Positions 1 to 5,460 of a stretch of 25,815 bases of DNA are shown here, one piece after another. How positions within the stretch are numbered: position 1 is the first letter of the stretch; every line of letters starts with the position of its first letter. The stretch is from a virus. The notes under the pieces were generated by a model. It did not search any database. It was not told the origin of the DNA and saw only the letters and a program-made list of their open reading frames with translations. Made by a program: the position numbers and the translations under genes. The stretch is taken from positions 1 to 25,815 of IMG/VR virus record IMGVR_UViG_3300042868_007840; one strand, 5' to 3'.

Positions 1-59
1 ATGCGCCCTAACCCCGAGGGGCTATCTTTATCTGTAGGGTTCCCATGCGGGGTCATCAT
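1..59 (-). CDS. Possible partial small protein at left edge
   Basis: An open frame starts with two consecutive ATG codons and reads MMTPHGNPTDKDSPSGLGR before leaving the window, so its length is unknown. The start overlaps the stop of the tiny ORF before it in a CCATGA arrangement, which is the coupling style used throughout this genome. The end of the visible part contains a short GC-rich inverted repeat (about positions 10-23). I do not recognise the product. It could equally be untranslated sequence after the DUF3102-like gene. Confidence 0.3.
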   Translation of the reverse strand, partial: MMTPHGNPTDKDSPSGLGR

Positions 60-121
60 GGCAGTATCATAACGCGCCTGCCATTGCCCGCCTTGCTATC
101 CTTGTAGCAATTCTTATTCAT
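56..121 (-). CDS. Possible 21-residue coupled mini-ORF
   Basis: The frame encodes MNKNCYKDSKAGNGRRVMIL plus a final proline. Its ATG overlaps the stop of the DUF3102-like gene (ATGA) and its own stop overlaps the next ATG in the same way. Such double coupling is the main support, because the peptide is too short to judge by composition. It is basic and has no recognisable domain. It may serve only to carry ribosomes to the next gene. Confidence 0.3.
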   Translation of the reverse strand: MNKNCYKDSKAGNGRRVMILP

Positions 122-636
122 ACACCACCTCCCGCCCTTTTATACAGCAAAACCATAGGCTCCAGCGTATCGGCTAAAGCCTTGCGCTCAAACGGTTGCC
201 AAGTCTCAATCGGCCTTGTGCTGTCTAGCCCCCGGAAGTGTTGCGCGATATGGCCCGCCCACTTAATCCAGCGCGTGCCATCCGCCTTCTGTCCTAAGCT
301 ACTGCCGCCGCTGTCAGCAACCTCGTCATTACCGATGATGCCGATAAGCTTAAGCTGGCGCGTATCCGCTTCAAGACATTCGCGCTTCTGCCTTACCTTG
401 TGAATGCCATGGTAAACATCGGCCTGTTCAGCGGTTAAGCTTGGAACGTGTTCACGAAGCCATTCATGCAACCTGCCGTGATATTGGTCCTTTGCCTTGT
501 CGATAAGCGTGCCAACATCAGCGGCGGCATTTAGCGCCTTGTCGATGTTCTGGCGTGCCTCTGTGGCAATAGATAGCGCCTCCTGGTGCTTGCTGGCGAT
601 TTCTCCGGCTAGGCTTGTGGATAGTTCTTGGTTCAT
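118..636 (-). CDS. DUF3102-like phage protein
   Basis: The 172-residue protein starts MNQELSTSLAGEIASKHQEA and has a long N-terminal helix (about residues 1-50). The segment around residues 40-75 (VGTLIDKAKDQYHGRLHEWL) resembles the DUF3102 pattern of an iEiGrxLxxAK stretch followed by HGxFxxWL, which is common in phages and plasmids and has no established biochemical role. The region 80-105 is charged and probably helical, and the C-terminal part contains WIKWAGHI. The ATG overlaps the stop of the HTH gene by ATGA, so the two are probably co-translated. A weak AAGG lies eight bases upstream of the start. Family assignment is by eye and moderate. Confidence 0.7.
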   Translation of the reverse strand: MNQELSTSLAGEIASKHQEALSIATEARQNIDKALNAAADVGTLIDKAKDQYHGRLHEWLREHVPSLTAEQADVYHGIHKVRQKRECLEADTRQLKLIGIIGNDEVADSGGSSLGQKADGTRWIKWAGHIAQHFRGLDSTRPIETWQPFERKALADTLEPMVLLYKRAGGGV

Positions 637-959
637 AGATTTGCCTTCATGTAGGGACTTGCGGGAAGCTGGTGTCTGCGGCAGAAATCGACCGCCCGAT
701 AAGAAATAAGCGCCCTCGTGGTGCCTAAGTTGGCGGCGATCTCCGACATGGACCTGCCCGCTAAATTGTTTGAGCCAATAGCGTAAGCCACCCCAAACTT
801 CTCGGGACAGTCGGGCATTTCGTCGATTACAGCCGAAAGAATGGCCATCATTTTCCGCGCTACTTCGATCTCCTCAGTCGGATAATCGTCCTCATCTTCA
901 TAAGGATGCCTCCAGTGCGTATCGGCTAAATCTTGCTGCACGCTCGCTTTGTCCGGCAA
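633..959 (-). CDS. Small helix-turn-helix DNA-binding protein
   Basis: This protein of up to 108 residues has an acidic N-terminal part (HPYEDEDDYPTEEIEVA) and a C-terminal helix-turn-helix near residues 75-100, with SMSEIAANLGTTRALISYRA fitting the sigma-region-4 or small-terminase type of HTH. Its position just before the region that should hold the packaging genes makes a late regulator or packaging-linked protein possible, but this is inference. No ATG is available near the 5' end. The TTG at 959 gives the full frame, and a GTG about seven codons later is an alternative. A TTGACA hexamer lies about 15 bases upstream of the TTG without a good -10 box. Confidence 0.7.
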   Translation of the reverse strand: MPDKASVQQDLADTHWRHPYEDEDDYPTEEIEVARKMMAILSAVIDEMPDCPEKFGVAYAIGSNNLAGRSMSEIAANLGTTRALISYRAVDFCRRHQLPASPYMKANL

Positions 960-972
960 ATCGCGCTATCTG

Positions 973-1068
973 TCAAACTTGAATATCCGGAGGACAGTCA
1001 GAGTTGGCAATGGCCTCGGCGCGCGGGATTGCAAGCTTCAGACCGGTTGCGGTGGCGACGGGTGACAT
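973..1068 (-). CDS. Possible 31-residue ORF upstream of the HTH gene
   Basis: The ATG frame reads MSPVATATGLKLAIPRAEAI and then ANSDCPPDIQV. The open frame continues upstream of this ATG for about 26 more codons (including ASRLPLDSAQVFGK) with protein-like composition, but there is no ATG or GTG there. Either the gene is short, or a frameshift or unusual start is involved, or it is a decayed remnant. It ends 14 bases before the HTH gene. I do not recognise it. Confidence 0.25.
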   Translation of the reverse strand: MSPVATATGLKLAIPRAEAIANSDCPPDIQV

Positions 1069-1139
1069 CTTGCCAAAAACCTGCGCGGAATCAAGCGGCA
1101 AACGGGAGGCAACAAAGTTACTGGCCGTAACAATCCCGT

Positions 1140-1159
1140 GTTGGAGGCTAACCCATTAA
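1140..1159. repeat. Direct repeat copy 1 (GCTAACCC-centred)
   Basis: The 20-base unit GTTGGAGGCTAACCCATTAA matches the unit at 1295-1314 at 16 of 20 positions. The shared core is GCTAACCC followed by RTTRA. Two copies 155 bases apart flank the low-complexity tracts, as iterons or paired regulator sites would. Confidence 0.45.
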
Positions 1160-1206
1160 AAATCATGGCGGGAAGCCCCATACTACTACCTACAACTAAA
1201 TAAAGA

Positions 1207-1224
1207 TAGTAGTAGTAGTAGTAG
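1207..1224. repeat. TAG trinucleotide microsatellite
   Basis: Six perfect TAG units are followed at once by CT-rich tracts up to about 1264. An inverted TACTACTACCTAC tract at 1181-1193 can pair with it, so the transcript could form a hairpin with a short AT-rich loop. Confidence 0.7.
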
Positions 1225-1294
1225 GCTCTCTCATAGGGCCTCTCTCTCTGAATTTCTCTCTCTATTTAATAGGGGCTGTCTTCCGGAAATTACC

Positions 1295-1314
1295 GTTGTA
1301 AGCTAACCCGTTGA
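1295..1314. repeat. Direct repeat copy 2 (GCTAACCC-centred)
   Basis: The unit GTTGTAAGCTAACCCGTTGA is the partner of 1140-1159. In this copy it abuts the AT-rich ATTATTA that could serve as a -10 element on the minus strand. Confidence 0.45.
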
Positions 1315-1342
1315 TTATTAGCGAAAATGCCGTAACAAACAA
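1314..1342 (-). promoter_or_regulatory. Possible sigma70-type promoter for the left-end genes
   Basis: On the minus strand TTGTTT (1337-1342) is followed after 16 bases by TAATAAT (1314-1320). It lies just downstream of the terminator at 1353-1386 and points at the HTH and DUF3102-like genes, which otherwise lack a visible promoter. The -35 match is partial. It differs from the three shared early promoters. Confidence 0.35.
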
Positions 1343-1352
1343 CAACAGCCCA

Positions 1353-1386
1353 CAAAAAAGCCCGACCCCGGTGAAGGGATCGGGCT
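1353..1386 (-). terminator. Strong intrinsic terminator after the SSB-like gene
   Basis: On the minus strand the sequence AGCCCGATCCC, a short TTCAC loop and GGGGTCGGGCT forms a GC-rich stem that runs straight into six T residues. It starts about 20 bases after the SSB-like stop codon and should end the transcript that starts at the 2.75 kb promoter. Confidence 0.85.
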
Positions 1387-1405
1387 GAAAAATCCTGCGC
1401 CGAAA

Positions 1406-1744
1406 TCAAAACGGGATGTCATCGCCGTCATCCGTGGCCAGCGCGGTTTGCTCCGGCGGAGGTGCCGCAGCTGCCCGCCCGACGGGCTTAAAGTTGCCGA
1501 CAATCGGCCCCTTTTCACCGGCTTCCCGCCGCTCTTTAGTGAGGTTGACGGCGGCGAATCCGGTGTATCCGTATTTATCGGGTCCGTCTCGATTCGGAAC
1601 CAGGGTCAGCTCCAAATAGCGGCCTTTCTCACTGACGTGGACGGCATTGGCTTGGAGCGGAATTGCGACGAACGCGGCGCCGTCCTTGGCCGTAAATAGG
1701 CGGGCTCCAGTGAGCTTCAGTAGGTCAATTTTCAGCGATTGCAT
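1406..1744 (-). CDS. SSB-like single-stranded DNA-binding protein
   Basis: The protein has 112 residues from MQSLKIDLLKLTGARLF. The body is short and beta-rich, compatible with an OB fold, and the C-terminus is a proline/alanine linker followed by DDGDDIPF. That acidic tip ending in IPF is the hallmark of bacterial and phage SSB proteins, where it recruits replication and repair partners. The N-terminal body is not a textbook SSB, so it may belong to a phage-specific SSB family. The ATG at 1744 was chosen over an upstream extension because the frame before it overlaps the preceding gene and looks unlike protein. It lacks a Shine-Dalgarno site and has an AACACCACC leader. It is the last gene before a strong terminator. 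Confidence 0.65.
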   Translation of the reverse strand: MQSLKIDLLKLTGARLFTAKDGAAFVAIPLQANAVHVSEKGRYLELTLVPNRDGPDKYGYTGFAAVNLTKERREAGEKGPIVGNFKPVGRAAAAPPPEQTALATDDGDDIPF

Positions 1745-1763
1745 GGTGGTGTTTGGCAGTAGA

Positions 1764-2114
1764 TCAAACGAGAGATGCTGCGTCAACGTCGGCAAATTCA
1801 CGGCCAACCGGTGCCAATTCGCATCGGTCGCGGCACTCGGCTGGGTCAGCGCATCCGCAGCGCGGGCATTCACCAGGCGCTGGCAAGCGTGCGATAGCGT
1901 CGCGGATCGTTCGGTTGCTGCGAACGAATCCATCGGCAAGCGCGTCCTCGTGGACGCCTTGCGCATAGGCAAATCGAATCGCATGGTTGCGGGCCGCGCA
2001 GGCGGCGTAGTCGTGACGATGCGGATCGTGGACGGCGGAAGGCTTTAACCCGGCTGCTTTCGCGGCCTCACGGATGCACTCCCGAATGATAAAAGCGACT
2101 TGTGTGGTGGTCAT
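1764..2114 (-). CDS. DnaA domain IV-like protein with Cys cluster
   Basis: The 116-residue protein starts MTTTQVAFIIRECIREAAKA. Residues from about 10 to 75 resemble the DNA-binding domain IV of DnaA: an entry helix with AAGLKPSAV, then YAACAARNHAIRFAYAQG, then ALADGFVRSNRTIRDAIARL, which parallels the aRxiamyl, IGxxFgxRdHtTV pattern. The AAA+ ATPase of DnaA is absent. The C-terminal part has CPRCGC followed by two further cysteines, a possible zinc site. Related small proteins in phages may bind DnaA boxes or regulate replication; for this one that is inference. It precedes the SSB-like gene by 19 bases. The ATG with a CCCAACCCC leader is preferred over an upstream start. Confidence 0.6.
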   Translation of the reverse strand: MTTTQVAFIIRECIREAAKAAGLKPSAVHDPHRHDYAACAARNHAIRFAYAQGVHEDALADGFVRSNRTIRDAIARLPAPGECPRCGCADPAECRDRCELAPVGREFADVDAASLV

Positions 2115-2183
2115 GGGGTTGGGAAAATTGCCACTGTGCCGGGCTGCTCCCGACATGGGACCGGCATCAGCGGCGCTGGAAAA

Positions 2184-2393
2184 TCAGGGAAGCGGTGGTA
2201 ATTCGATGCAGTGGCAAGCAATGCGGTCATCGTTCGGGTGTAAATCGGCAATTCGATACTTGTCGATCTCGCATTCAAACGTCAAGTCCGTGGCAATAAT
2301 CCATTCACCTTTCCAGTTAATGGTTTCCACATTTTCACCCTCCGCAAACGCGGTGATCATCGGCAGCATTTTTTTGGCGTGTTCTCTGGTCAT
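2184..2393 (-). CDS. Small conserved-type phage protein
   Basis: The 69-residue product begins MTREHAKKMLPMITAFAEGE. It resembles a widespread class of small phage proteins that start with TREEAxKLLPIIxAFAEGK and end in a beta-rich region, whose function is unknown to me. ATG at 2393 is chosen because the only longer form needs TTG and adds basic, low-quality sequence. The leader before the ATG is A-rich (AACAATAAAAAC) without a Shine-Dalgarno site. Confidence 0.65.
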   Translation of the reverse strand: MTREHAKKMLPMITAFAEGENVETINWKGEWIIATDLTFECEIDKYRIADLHPNDDRIACHCIELPPLP

Positions 2394-2522
2394 GTTTTTA
2401 TTGTTGAAAGGTTTCCGGGCTGTCGTGGGCAATCCGCCTCGGACGAGGTTGAAACGACTGGCAATGTGCCGCCCGGTTTCTCACTGGAGAAAATCTTGCG
2501 CGTATCCCGTCGCGCCCCGGTG

Positions 2523-2544
2523 GCCCGCCGGGTTAGCGGCGGGC
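2523..2544. other. Perfect 8-bp hairpin between small genes
   Basis: GCCCGCCG at 2523-2530 pairs exactly with CGGCGGGC at 2537-2544 around a six-base loop. It lies just after the stop of the 52-residue gene. No T-run follows on either strand, so it may slow polymerase or protect RNA rather than terminate. Confidence 0.6.
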
Positions 2545-2552
2545 TGGGTGGG

Positions 2553-2711
2553 TTAGGCAGAGGCCGGAAGCATCGCTTTGTATTTATTGAGGAGGATTTT
2601 CATCCTCTTGAGTCTCACCATGGCTTCCGGCGTCGCGGCGCTCCAGTCGCCGGAAATTGCGTGAGAGAGTTGCCAGATTTGGAATTCGATTTCTTTCTTG
2701 GTGGTTTGCAT
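2553..2711 (-). CDS. 52-residue protein, first gene after the 2.75 kb promoter
   Basis: The frame reads MQTTKKEIEFQIWQLSHAIS, then GDWSAATPEAMVRLKRMKIL and ends in LPASA. It is helical and amphipathic, with a basic second half. The start is fixed by the CGAACCAACCA leader that abuts the ATG and by the promoter 15 bases further upstream. An overlapping frame on the same strand (2584-2769) has poor composition and would start inside the promoter. I do not recognise the family. Confidence 0.65.
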   Translation of the reverse strand: MQTTKKEIEFQIWQLSHAISGDWSAATPEAMVRLKRMKILLNKYKAMLPASA

Positions 2712-2725
2712 TGGTTGGTTCGTTT

Positions 2726-2767
2726 GGTTGACGGCGCAAACCTACCGCGCCGTTGCACTTATGCAAC
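2726..2767 (-). promoter_or_regulatory. Early promoter P3 with palindromic operator
   Basis: On the minus strand TTGCAT (2761-2766) is the -35 box and TAGGTT (2739-2744) the -10 box with a 16-base spacer, followed six bases later by GTCAACC (2726-2732). The perfect inverted repeat GTTGCATAAGTGCAAC (2752-2767) covers the -35 box. The same layout occurs at 12.28 and 16.25 kb. It should drive the small genes up to the terminator at 1353-1386. Confidence 0.65.
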
Positions 2768-2784
2768 ACAATTCTGAATTATTC

Positions 2785-5445
2785 TCAAAACGGCACCGAA
2801 ACAGCCCGCTGCCGTATGTTAAGGCCGAAATTCAGGACCTCGTGCTTTTCATGCCCGGGCACCCGCTCAAGCTGCTGCCGCCATTTCGCGCCGGCCCACG
2901 GCGTTTCCGCGAAGATCCGCTCCAGGGCTGGATGGCGGTTGGCGATGCTGGCCCGGCCATCTTTGATCAAAATGCCATGCCGGCGGAGAGCCTCGCGGGT
3001 CTGGTTCCGCTCGCCGAGCTGCTGCTCGGTGGCATAGTTGTCCGACAGGCTGGCAATGGCCACTGACTCGGATACCGATCGAGTCACCGGGCGATCATGC
3101 ATCTCGTAACGGATTGAGGCGGCGAATAGGTGGCTCAAGCATTGGTTTTCGTCGTTGTCGATCTCCTCGGACTTGAAGCCGGTCCAGTCCTGTTTGGCCA
3201 TCCAGTCCTTGGCAAATTCCTCAGTGGCGATCCGCGTCGAGGTGAGGGAAAACGCGCCGGCCAGCAGGGTGCCGAGTTGGTCGGCGGATCGCTTGTCGCC
3301 GGTGAATTGGACGGCGACGCAAGAAAACGTTTCTGCATTCGCCCGCAGCGTTTTGGCGTTGGCGAGCGACCGGGCGCGGATTTGATCGGCAAAGCCTTTG
3401 CGTTGCACTGTGTCCAACCATAGCGCCTTGACGATCTCGAAATGCTCCTGGGAGCCGGGGCCGTTGTTTTTGCGAAGCTGTAGGACGGTGATGCGTGATA
3501 CGTCAGCTTTCTTGACAGCTGCAACGCCGATGGAGGCAAAAAGGAAACAGGAGCGAACCATATAGTCAATCGCGCCGCCGCCTGCGCTGCCTTTGGTTAT
3601 CCGGGCCTTGCTCTCGCTCGACGCTTGGCGAGCAAGTTCCAGCACGCCCTCAAGCCGTTGCTGGCCGCGCTTGTCCTCGCTCTCCGCCTCATCAAAGACG
3701 ACGGGCAGCGCGTCGGAGCCGATCTTTTGTCTCAGTCCGGCCTCAGTTGTCGCGCCCTGCACGTGGATCGCGGAGTCGCCGACGATGGGGGAGATGATGT
3801 TGGCCACGCTCCAGCTCTTCCCGGATCCGGACGGCCCGGTTAGCCACAGGTGCGGCCTCCAGACCAGCGCTCCGCAGATCGGCGCGATGGCGAGCCACCC
3901 GGCGAGCAACTTGCCGTATAGCGGCCGTTCCCAGCTTAACATTTCGCAGAGTTCGATCATGCGGGCAGCGGTGCGGTTATCGGCCCCGTCGCCGGAATCG
4001 ACCGGGATCTCGAGCGCGCCTTCGTAGATCGCCCGGACGGTTGAGGAGAACTGCGGGATCGGCCTCGCTTCGCCGTTGATGACAAGCCGGTCGCCGGCAT
4101 GATAAACCACATCGTCACCGTCGATCCAGCATCCACGTCCGCGAATCCGCTGCGGGTCGAATTTTGGGAGTGACTGCGACCGCTGGATAAGCGCGTTTAC
4201 GGCTTGGTCCCAGCCTTTGCCTGTTAGATCGCCACCTCCGCCATAGCCTGACTCCCACGCGTTTAGCACCGCCAGCCGCATGAGATTATTTTTAGTATGC
4301 GAGGATGCCGTAAGGTTGACGACCTGCTGCCCACGGTCAGGCATGTAAAAAAACGAGTCACCGTCCACACCGAGCAAGCGGAACGGGAGGTCTTCGATCC
4401 TGTCGTCTTGCTTCGTGGGAGGCAATGCCGAAGGAACTCCCTGCTGAACCCACTTTGACTGCCACGGCTCAACCTCGTCTTGCGTCGGCTCTTGCTCAGG
4501 CATCGGATCGGCCCTTGGCGTCATGGCCTCGATCAACCGCGCACGGTCCCAGCCTTCGGCCACCGCGTCTGCTAAATCCCAGCCGTCATCCGGGCCGGTC
4601 GGAGGTGTGATGATTCGGACCTTCGCAGCGATCCCGGCGAGAGCCTTCAAGATGGCTCGTGCGGCTTCGATGCCGGGAGCGTCACGGTCCGGCCAGATGA
4701 GGACTTTGCGGCCAGCGAGCGGCGACCAGTCAGTGTATTTGACAGCCTTCGATCCGCCCGGCCAAGTCACCACGATGCCGGGCGAGATGGTGCGGGCGGC
4801 GTCAGCGGCCTTCTCTCCCTCGACGATCAGCACGCCGGCTTCGGGATTGGCTGCGAGCAGGTCAAGGCCGTAGATCGGTCGGGGTTTGGCAAACGAGAGC
4901 CAGCGCCATTCGGTGCCACCAAGAGCGTGCCGCGCCCATGTCAGCGGCACCACCTGCTTCGAGCCGTCCGGTAGGTCGAAGCGGCAGACGGCACCGAACA
5001 GGCATCCGGCAGCATCACGGTATTCCCAAACACCGGACGGTGTAGCGAAGCGGTGGTGCTGGATGATTGCCGGCAGGCATGTGCCTTGCGGCGCGGTTGT
5101 CGGAGTCCACTCATCATTGGCAACCTTAGTCTTTGGTGCGGCTGTCACGCCTTGAGACTCAATCCCGGTCCGGAACCGCTCGCCGATCTCGATGGCGGCG
5201 TCCTTCATCGAGCACGACCGGATCGCGGCGAGCAGCGAGACGGGATCGCCGCCACCGGCGTCGCTTGAGAAATCCTTCCAGACGCCGCTGCGCGTGTTGA
5301 TGCTGAGCGATCGGCCAGGCTCGCCGGACAGGGAGCCGATCTTGAACTCATGGCCCTCGATGCGCCCGTGCGGAAACCACTCGTAGAGCAGGGATTCGAG
5401 CGATGAGAGTGCGGCAGCGTTAATTGCCGCGAAGTCGATTTTCAT
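2785..5445 (-). CDS. Primase-helicase-type replication protein (Toprim plus P-loop ATPase)
   Basis: The 886-residue protein has three parts. Residues 1-95 resemble the N-terminal region of phage primase-helicases, with GVWKDFSSDAGGGDPVSLLA (54-73). Residues about 204-275 form a Toprim domain with IVEGEK (207-212) and WPDRD (251-255), the acidic metal-binding residues used in primases and topoisomerases. Residues 530-760 form a P-loop ATPase with GPSGSGKS (537-544) and VVFDEAE (582-588), like the DUF927 or superfamily 3-type helicase domains paired with Toprim in phages and plasmids. It should prime and unwind DNA at the phage fork. The ATG directly follows an ACCAACC leader, 15 bases after the preceding stop. 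Function is solid at domain level; exact enzymology is inferred. Confidence 0.88.
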   Translation of the reverse strand: MKIDFAAINAAALSSLESLLYEWFPHGRIEGHEFKIGSLSGEPGRSLSINTRSGVWKDFSSDAGGGDPVSLLAAIRSCSMKDAAIEIGERFRTGIESQGVTAAPKTKVANDEWTPTTAPQGTCLPAIIQHHRFATPSGVWEYRDAAGCLFGAVCRFDLPDGSKQVVPLTWARHALGGTEWRWLSFAKPRPIYGLDLLAANPEAGVLIVEGEKAADAARTISPGIVVTWPGGSKAVKYTDWSPLAGRKVLIWPDRDAPGIEAARAILKALAGIAAKVRIITPPTGPDDGWDLADAVAEGWDRARLIEAMTPRADPMPEQEPTQDEVEPWQSKWVQQGVPSALPPTKQDDRIEDLPFRLLGVDGDSFFYMPDRGQQVVNLTASSHTKNNLMRLAVLNAWESGYGGGGDLTGKGWDQAVNALIQRSQSLPKFDPQRIRGRGCWIDGDDVVYHAGDRLVINGEARPIPQFSSTVRAIYEGALEIPVDSGDGADNRTAARMIELCEMLSWERPLYGKLLAGWLAIAPICGALVWRPHLWLTGPSGSGKSWSVANIISPIVGDSAIHVQGATTEAGLRQKIGSDALPVVFDEAESEDKRGQQRLEGVLELARQASSESKARITKGSAGGGAIDYMVRSCFLFASIGVAAVKKADVSRITVLQLRKNNGPGSQEHFEIVKALWLDTVQRKGFADQIRARSLANAKTLRANAETFSCVAVQFTGDKRSADQLGTLLAGAFSLTSTRIATEEFAKDWMAKQDWTGFKSEEIDNDENQCLSHLFAASIRYEMHDRPVTRSVSESVAIASLSDNYATEQQLGERNQTREALRRHGILIKDGRASIANRHPALERIFAETPWAGAKWRQQLERVPGHEKHEVLNFGLNIRQRAVSVPF

Positions 5446-5460
5446 GGTTGGTGCGTGCGG

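Larger units (their letters stand above)
960..1405. other. Intergenic candidate origin or regulatory region
   Basis: This 446-base stretch holds no strong gene. It contains the terminator of the SSB-like gene (1353-1386), a possible promoter (1314-1342), two diverged copies of a 20-base repeat (1140-1159 and 1295-1314), six TAG units (1207-1224), several CT tracts (1225-1264) and an inverted pair of TAC/GTA tracts (1181-1193 against 1209-1224). The middle is AT-richer than its surroundings. It lies between an SSB-like gene with a DnaA-domain-like neighbour on one side and an HTH gene on the other, so a replication origin or a control region is plausible. Only a 31-codon frame (973-1068) might be coding. 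Confidence 0.5.

Noticed and set aside
8-24. GC-rich inverted repeat near the left edge as a terminator
   Set aside because: The stem is short and no T-run follows on the minus strand, and the frame over it may be coding.
1207-1264. Short repeats resembling a CRISPR array
   Set aside because: They are microsatellites of three and two bases without spacers, and no cas genes are present.
2584-2769. Minus-strand frame starting inside promoter P3
   Set aside because: Its start lies in the -35/operator region and the overlapping ATG frame at 2711 has the CCAACCA leader and better composition.
2785-5445. Several long open frames on the plus strand and in other minus frames opposite the primase-helicase gene, for example 3135-3569 and 3593-4027
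   Set aside because: They are shadows of a GC-rich coding sequence with strong third-position bias; they lack leaders and domains and overlap a clear enzyme.
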